Source: Kiloniellales bacterium
GTDB lineage: Bacteria > Pseudomonadota > Alphaproteobacteria > Kiloniellales > JAKSDN01
NCBI GenBank assembly: GCA_022360075.1
Contig: JAKSDN010000031.1
Location: 1-10,310, forward strand
DNA length: 10,310 nt
Direction of reading: 5' to 3'
Positions 6,810 to 10,310 of the stretch are shown piece after piece; position 1 is the first letter of the stretch, and the number at the start of each line of letters is the position of its first letter. Position numbers and translations under genes: made by a program. The notes under the pieces are model-generated. The model was not told the DNA's origin. It worked only from the letters and a program-made list of their open reading frames with translations, and made no database searches.

Positions 6810-6837
6810 GACGAACGACCCGCCCCGATTTTGGACA
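6810..6837 (-). promoter_or_regulatory. Candidate ECF-type promoter of the sigma operon
   Basis: On the minus strand TGTCCA (6837-6832) is followed after 18 bases by CGTC (6813-6810). The CGTC lies 33 bases before the ATG of the DGPF gene, which would leave a leader of about 25-30 bases. ECF42 promoters have been described with a TGTCGA-like -35 and a CGA/CGTC-like -10 element; I recall this from the literature and could not check it. The match is 5 of 6 at -35. No housekeeping promoter is evident in the same stretch. If right, the sigma factor controls its own operon. Confidence 0.5.
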
Positions 6838-6955
6838 AGAACGGCAGCCGATGGCAAAGGAGAGCCGCCACGGAACCGCCCCACCGCGGTGCGGGCCGGT
6901 TCCGTAGGCCCGTAAAATGCTCTAGACCGGAAGCAGCGCAAGGCGGGGTGGGACT

Positions 6956-8155
6956 TTGGCCGGACGGAGGAAGAGCGCCAGGAAGAAGACGGTTCTGCTC
7001 TGCTGGGAGCTGGGCGGCGGCACCGGCTACACCGCCTGGCTGGTCGACATCGCCCGCCGGCTCCAGGCCGCGGGCTGCGCGCCCGTGCTGGCGCTGCGCG
7101 AGCTGGTGCCCTGCATCCATCTGACCGCCGGCCTCGAGGCGCCGGTGCTGGCGGCGCCGGTCGCGCCCGGACTGCTGCCCGATCCCGGCCGCGGCTTCTA
7201 CCCTTGCGGCTTTGCCGACCTCATGCAGGCCAACGGCTTCGGCCGGACCCACGAGCTGAACGCGCTGGTGCGCGGCTGGCGCGGCCTGATCGACACGGTG
7301 AAGCCGGACCTCGTCGTCGGCGCCTATTCGCCGGTGCTGGGCGTGGCGGCCTACGGGCGCGTGCCGCTGGCGCTGATCGGCTACGGCTACACCCTGCCGC
7401 CGGCCGACCAGGCGACCTTTCCGCTGTTCCGCAGCGACCGCAAGCCCTACGCCGACCAGGGCGAGCTCCTGGCCCGCGTGCGCCGGGTGCAGGAATCGCT
7501 GGGCGCGCCGCTGCCCGAGCGCCTGACCGACATCCACCGCGGCGACGCCCGCTTCGTCCTGAGCTTTCCCGAGATCGACCCCTACAAGGAGACGCGCCAC
7601 GAGCCGGTGGTGGGCGCGCTGGAGGATCTCGGGCCGATCCCACCGCTGCCCGCGGCGCCGCGCTTCTACGCCTACCTGGTGGGCGGCAAGCCCTTCGTGC
7701 GTGATGTCGTCGAGGGCCTCCTCCGCTGCGGCCTGCCCGGCGCCATCTATCTGCGCGGTCCCAACATCAGGCCGCCGCGCAACCTCGACAGGCTGGGCAT
7801 CGAGTGGCTGACCCGGCCGCCGCCGCTCGCCGAGGCCATCGCGGGAGCGAGCCTCGTGGTCCATCACGGCGGCGCCAACACGCTGCACGCCGCCCTGGCC
7901 GCCGCGCGGCCCCAGGTCCTCGCCCCGCGCAACCTGGACCAGTCGGTCATGGCCCAGGAGGCCGAGGACTTCCGCATCGCCGTGCGGCTCGAAGCCAACC
8001 CGACGCCCGAGGCCGTCGCCGGGACCCTGCGCCGCGTCGCCACCGAGCCGCAACTGCTGCGCAACCTCAACGCCTATGCCCGCCTGGTCCGCGCCCGTGG
8101 CCAGCACGACGCACTACCGGAGGTAGTCGAGTCTTGTCTCGCGCTCCTGGCCTGA
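6956..8155 (+). CDS. GT-B fold glycosyltransferase (MurG/GT1-like)
   Basis: The 399-residue protein has the two-domain GT-B layout. The N-terminal Rossmann domain opens after a short basic tail with KTVLLCWELGGGTGYTAWLVDIARRL (11-36), where the Gly-rich loop GGGTGY at 20-25 matches the acceptor-side loop of MurG-like enzymes. The C-terminal donor domain carries SLVVHHGGANTLHAALAAARPQVLAPRNLDQ (299-329), the nucleotide-sugar signature of GT1/GT28 enzymes, where HGG and the DQ end contact the donor. Donor and acceptor cannot be named. No membrane segment or signal peptide is seen. The start is TTG 6956, after a G-rich stretch with a loose Shine-Dalgarno; no better ATG or GTG gives the complete Gly-rich loop. 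It stands alone, divergent from the ECF operon, and ends 319 bases before the RTX gene in the same direction, so it might modify a surface product. Confidence 0.9.
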   Translation: MAGRRKSARKKTVLLCWELGGGTGYTAWLVDIARRLQAAGCAPVLALRELVPCIHLTAGLEAPVLAAPVAPGLLPDPGRGFYPCGFADLMQANGFGRTHELNALVRGWRGLIDTVKPDLVVGAYSPVLGVAAYGRVPLALIGYGYTLPPADQATFPLFRSDRKPYADQGELLARVRRVQESLGAPLPERLTDIHRGDARFVLSFPEIDPYKETRHEPVVGALEDLGPIPPLPAAPRFYAYLVGGKPFVRDVVEGLLRCGLPGAIYLRGPNIRPPRNLDRLGIEWLTRPPPLAEAIAGASLVVHHGGANTLHAALAAARPQVLAPRNLDQSVMAQEAEDFRIAVRLEANPTPEAVAGTLRRVATEPQLLRNLNAYARLVRARGQHDALPEVVESCLALLA

Positions 8156-8173
8156 TGCGCCCCGGGCAACTTT

Positions 8174-8192
8174 TGGTTAAGTACATTAACTA
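8174..8192. promoter_or_regulatory. Operator-like palindrome upstream of the RTX gene
   Basis: TGGTTAA and TTAACTA flank a five-base centre, GTACA. The two arms pair at six of seven positions, with a perfect core of GTTAA/TTAAC. It lies inside an AT-rich patch 11 bases before the candidate -35 element. Its size and symmetry fit a dimeric regulator site just upstream of a promoter. No regulator gene is seen nearby in this window, so which protein might bind is unknown. Confidence 0.4.
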
Positions 8193-8202
8193 TAAAGAAA
8201 AT

Positions 8203-8231
8203 TTGACTTTTTCAGCACAGCTTCATAAGTT
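8203..8231 (+). promoter_or_regulatory. Candidate sigma-70 promoter for the RTX gene
   Basis: TTGACT (8203-8208) matches the -35 consensus in five of six positions. After a 17-base spacer comes TAAGTT (8226-8231), which keeps the key T, A and final T of a -10 box but is otherwise weak. The spacing is optimal and the surroundings are AT-rich. The weak -10 suggests it may need an activator, perhaps one acting at the palindrome just upstream. Confidence 0.4.
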
Positions 8232-8474
8232 CGCGTCCGGTTGGAAGGGCCGTGGGGACAGGCCTCGAAGAGGGCCTAGGCTCGATTCCTACCACTTTGG
8301 ATAGGCCTTTTGGGGTAACAGGGACCTCGGCCTCTATCCCGCGCGCGGGCGGCTTCAGGCGATCGCATCCCCGGACCGAGCGCTGCCCTGCAGGGCGTCA
8401 CGTCGGAATAGCTTTTCCCTGACAAGAAGTTAGCGCCGCCGAAGGCGCCGCGGCGGGAGCACGGAGGCGACCCC

Positions 8475-10310
8475 ATGACCGTCCAAGTCACCACGAGTCC
8501 GCCCGGGAGCGTCGCGACCTACAGCTACGATCCGGCGAGCGGTGTGCCGCCGCTGGTGCCCGGCGGGCCCGGCCTCTTGCAGTTCCGCGACATCCTGCCC
8601 GACGGCAGCCTGGGGCCGGTCTGGAACCCCGAGGACATCGAGTTCCTGGCCGCGACCGAGCAAGGCCTGCGCCTGCGCTTTCCCGACGGCACCGAGGTCA
8701 TCCTCGAGGGCAGCCCGGAGCAGGCGGCGCCGGCGGCCGGCGGCGGCGTTGCGGGCGGCGATGCTGGCGGGGCGGACGCGGGCGGCAGCTCGGCGGCCGT
8801 GCGGGCCTATGTCGAGGACGGCTTCGGCAACGTCTTCGGTGTCGCCGCAGGCCCCGGGGGCGGCGTCTTCGTGCCGCTGCTCGACGGCGCGGGCGCCGGG
8901 GGCCTGCCGGGGCAAGACCCCAACCTGCTCCTGCTTTTGCCGCAGGGCCCGGCGGGGCCCGAGGATGCCGATCAGCGTTTGTTCACGGAGTCCGACGATG
9001 TCGTCGACCTGAGCGGTCCCGTCTCGGCCTTCAGCCCGGCCTTCGGCCCGCGCTTCGCCGTCGACGGCAACATCAACTTCGCGCTGGCCGGCGACGACAG
9101 CGTGCAGCTCGCCGGCATCGGCGAGATCAACAACCTGAACGACCTCTTCGGGGCCGGCACGATTGCGACCGACGTCTTCTACGGCGGCGACGGCGACGAC
9201 AGCATCACCGGCGGCGACGACGGCGACAAGATCGCCGGCGATGCCGGCGCGGATACGCTCTACGGCGATGGCAACCCGGCGGACGGGCTGTTCCCGGACG
9301 GCAACGACACGCTGTTCGGCGGCAGCGGCGGCGACACGCTCTACGGCGACGATGGCGACGACCCGATGGGGGCGGCGCTGGGCGGCAGCGACCTGCTGTA
9401 CGGCGGCGCGGACGGCGACACGCTCTACGGCGAGGCCGATAGCGACACGCTCTTCGGCGACGCCGGGGCAGACCGGCTCTACGGCGGCGATCAGACCGAC
9501 ACGCTGTTCGGCGGAAGCGAGAGCGACGTCGCCTATGGCGGCAAGGCCGACGATACCGTTTCCGGCGATGCCGGCGCGGATACGCTCTACGGCGACGGCA
9601 ATCCGGACGACCTCCAGTTCCCGGACGGCAACGACACGCTCATCGGCGGAGCGGGCGGCGACACGCTCTACGGCGACGACGGCGACGACGCGGCCACCGG
9701 AGGCGGCGCCGACGTGCTTTTTGGCGACGTGGAAGGGACTCTAACCAATGTGAGCGGCGCCGACGACACGCTTTATGGCGGCAGCGGCGCCGACCAGCTC
9801 TACGGCGATGCCGGGCGCGACCTAGGGGTTGGAGGCATCGGCACGACCACGGGCGGCGCCGACACGCTGTTCGGCGGCGAGGGCGCCGACGTGCTCTACG
9901 GCGATGCCGGAGGCGATTTATTTAGGATTGGAGGCGGCACGGCGACGGGCGGCGCGGACACGCTCTTCGGCGGCGATGACGACGACCTTCTGTACGGCGA
10001 CGCCGGCGGCAATGACAACGGCTTTGGCGGCAACGACACCCTGGACGGCGGCGCCGGCAACGACACTCTGTTCGGCGGCAGCGGCAACGACACCTTGATC
10101 TACGATGCCGCCGACGGCCTCGTCGACAACTTCGACACGGTGACCGGCGGCGCCGGCGACGACCGCTTCGTGCTGCTCGGCGACGGCGCCAACCCGCGGG
10201 ACTACGTGGTCGAGAGGGCCGACAATTTCGACATCACTCTGCCGGCGACGGACGTGGCGGTCAGCTTCGATGCGATCTTCAACGGTCTGCGCGAGCCCGG
10301 CCATCCGACC
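8475..10310 (+). CDS. RTX calcium-binding repeat protein, likely type I secreted (3' end outside window)
   Basis: The frame is open from ATG 8475 to the window end (612 residues, incomplete). GGAGG lies seven bases before the ATG. Residues 1-80 form a compact domain of unknown family ending in LRLRFPDGTEVILEG. A Gly/Ala-rich linker follows at about 84-106, then an unfamiliar region (107-235) with AYVEDGFGNVFGVAAG and ESDDVVDLSGP. From 236 to about 566 there are RTX nonapeptides of the type GGxGxDxLx, for example YGGDGDDSI and GGAGNDTLFGGSGNDTL, which bind Ca2+ and fold into a beta-roll outside the cell. The protein is acidic, has no Cys and no N-terminal signal peptide, all typical of type I secretion substrates, whose signal would be at the missing C-terminus. 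Segments without repeats follow at 567-612. The array holds several non-canonical inserts and two visible duplications. It may be an adhesin, S-layer-like or enzymatic protein; no catalytic domain is seen. Confidence 0.93.
   Translation, partial: MTVQVTTSPPGSVATYSYDPASGVPPLVPGGPGLLQFRDILPDGSLGPVWNPEDIEFLAATEQGLRLRFPDGTEVILEGSPEQAAPAAGGGVAGGDAGGADAGGSSAAVRAYVEDGFGNVFGVAAGPGGGVFVPLLDGAGAGGLPGQDPNLLLLLPQGPAGPEDADQRLFTESDDVVDLSGPVSAFSPAFGPRFAVDGNINFALAGDDSVQLAGIGEINNLNDLFGAGTIATDVFYGGDGDDSITGGDDGDKIAGDAGADTLYGDGNPADGLFPDGNDTLFGGSGGDTLYGDDGDDPMGAALGGSDLLYGGADGDTLYGEADSDTLFGDAGADRLYGGDQTDTLFGGSESDVAYGGKADDTVSGDAGADTLYGDGNPDDLQFPDGNDTLIGGAGGDTLYGDDGDDAATGGGADVLFGDVEGTLTNVSGADDTLYGGSGADQLYGDAGRDLGVGGIGTTTGGADTLFGGEGADVLYGDAGGDLFRIGGGTATGGADTLFGGDDDDLLYGDAGGNDNGFGGNDTLDGGAGNDTLFGGSGNDTLIYDAADGLVDNFDTVTGGAGDDRFVLLGDGANPRDYVVERADNFDITLPATDVAVSFDAIFNGLREPGHPT
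9240..9362 (+). repeat. RTX long duplication, copy 1
   Basis: This 123-base stretch encodes DAGADTLYGDGNPADGLF followed by PDGNDTLFGGSGGDTLYGDDGDD. It recurs at 9567-9689 without insertion or deletion. I count 108 of 123 bases and 36 of 41 residues identical. Each copy contains a break in the nonapeptide rhythm, the NP..D..FPDGNDTL insert. The offset is 327 bases, or 109 codons, so the reading frame is kept. Confidence 0.85.
9567..9689 (+). repeat. RTX long duplication, copy 2
   Basis: This is the second copy of the 123-base unit at 9240-9362. The insert reads GNPDDLQFPDGNDTL here against GNPADGLFPDGNDTL in copy 1, and the five residue changes (A/D, G/L, L/Q, F/I, S/A) cluster at the insert and just after it. 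The sequence between the copies has different repeats, so the duplicated unit may have been larger and has since diverged. Confidence 0.85.
9798..9989 (+). repeat. Tandem 96-base (32-residue) repeat within the RTX array
   Basis: Two head-to-tail units, 9798-9893 and 9894-9989, are each exactly 32 codons, and a third unit begins at 9990 (LYGDAGGND) but soon diverges. Both units open with LYGDAG and close with GGADTLFGG; 22 of 32 residues are identical. In the middle is a non-RTX insert (DLGVGGIGTTT or DLFRIGGGTAT). The inserts use codons that are rare elsewhere in the gene: CTA and GGG-GTT-GGA in unit 1, and TTA, TTT, AGG and ATT in unit 2. Confidence 0.8.

Larger units (their letters stand above)
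8156..8474 (+). other. Intergenic region upstream of the RTX gene, with an AT-rich control segment
   Basis: No protein is supported in these 319 bases. The first part (8170-8231) is markedly AT-rich against a GC-rich surrounding and holds a palindrome and a candidate promoter, listed separately. A weaker inverted repeat, GGCCTA (8273-8278) and TAGGCC (8302-8307), is followed by TTTT (8308-8311) and could be a leader hairpin. Close to the gene, at 8430-8460, the sequence is rich in GCC/GGC repeats that can fold. The start codon at 8475 is preceded by GGAGG at 8463-8467. A long leader of over 200 bases would follow if the candidate promoter is used, which suggests post-transcriptional control. 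Confidence 0.6.

Noticed and set aside
6773..8107. Minus-strand frame of 444 codons opposite the glycosyltransferase
   Set aside because: Gln/Gly/Ala/Arg-rich antisense frame; the plus strand has both GT-B signature loops.
9163..10098. Thr/Ala/Ser-rich open frames inside the RTX gene
   Set aside because: They are frame-shifted readings of the GGC-GAC repeats. The frame from 8475 is open throughout and gives proper RTX nonapeptides.
9172..10120. Regular repeats at the window end considered as a CRISPR array
   Set aside because: The repeats are coding, keep the reading frame, have no unique spacers of constant length, and translate into calcium-binding nonapeptides.

Overview
The window is GC-rich and densely coded, with short intergenic gaps, frequent 4-nt ATGA stop/start overlaps and intergenic repeats of a kind common in alphaproteobacteria. 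Together with the form of the RpoD C-terminus and the many RTX repeats, this suggests a chromosomal segment of a free-living alphaproteobacterium, possibly of the Rhodospirillales type. The lineage is an inference; no marker gene is complete here.

Layout. Bases 2-235 are the 3' end of rpoD (sigma region 4), followed by a hairpin and a degenerate intergenic repeat. A small membrane-anchored unknown protein lies on the minus strand (506-1084). It diverges from an isochorismatase-like cysteine hydrolase (1315-1857), which converges on a 2OG-Fe(II) oxygenase on the minus strand (1870-2673). Divergent from the oxygenase is a plus-strand pair, an RNase Z-like metallo-beta-lactamase-fold hydrolase and a bleomycin-resistance-type VOC protein, joined by an ATGA overlap (2859-4159).

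A minus-strand operon follows (6776 down to 4277). It encodes a DGPF/YCII-family protein, an ECF42-type sigma factor with a long C-terminal helical extension, a second VOC protein and a small protein with two C4 zinc fingers of the topoisomerase I type. A TGTCCA/CGTC pair upstream of the first gene is a plausible ECF-type promoter, which suggests that the sigma factor drives its own operon. The sigma gene has no ATG, GTG or TTG that would give the full region 2. The best start is a CTG in CTGACTAA, overlapping the DGPF stop codon.

A GT-B glycosyltransferase (6956-8155) lies divergent from that operon. After a 319-bp gap with an AT-rich, operator-like palindrome comes a large RTX calcium-binding protein without cysteines (from 8475, running off the window end). 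It has an unfamiliar N-terminal part of about 235 residues and a repeat region that shows at least two separate duplication events.

Most of the window is housekeeping or accessory metabolism with recognisable families. The parts most worth attention are the ECF42 operon (composition, noncanonical start, candidate autoregulatory promoter) and the RTX gene (upstream control region, N-terminal domain, duplication history).
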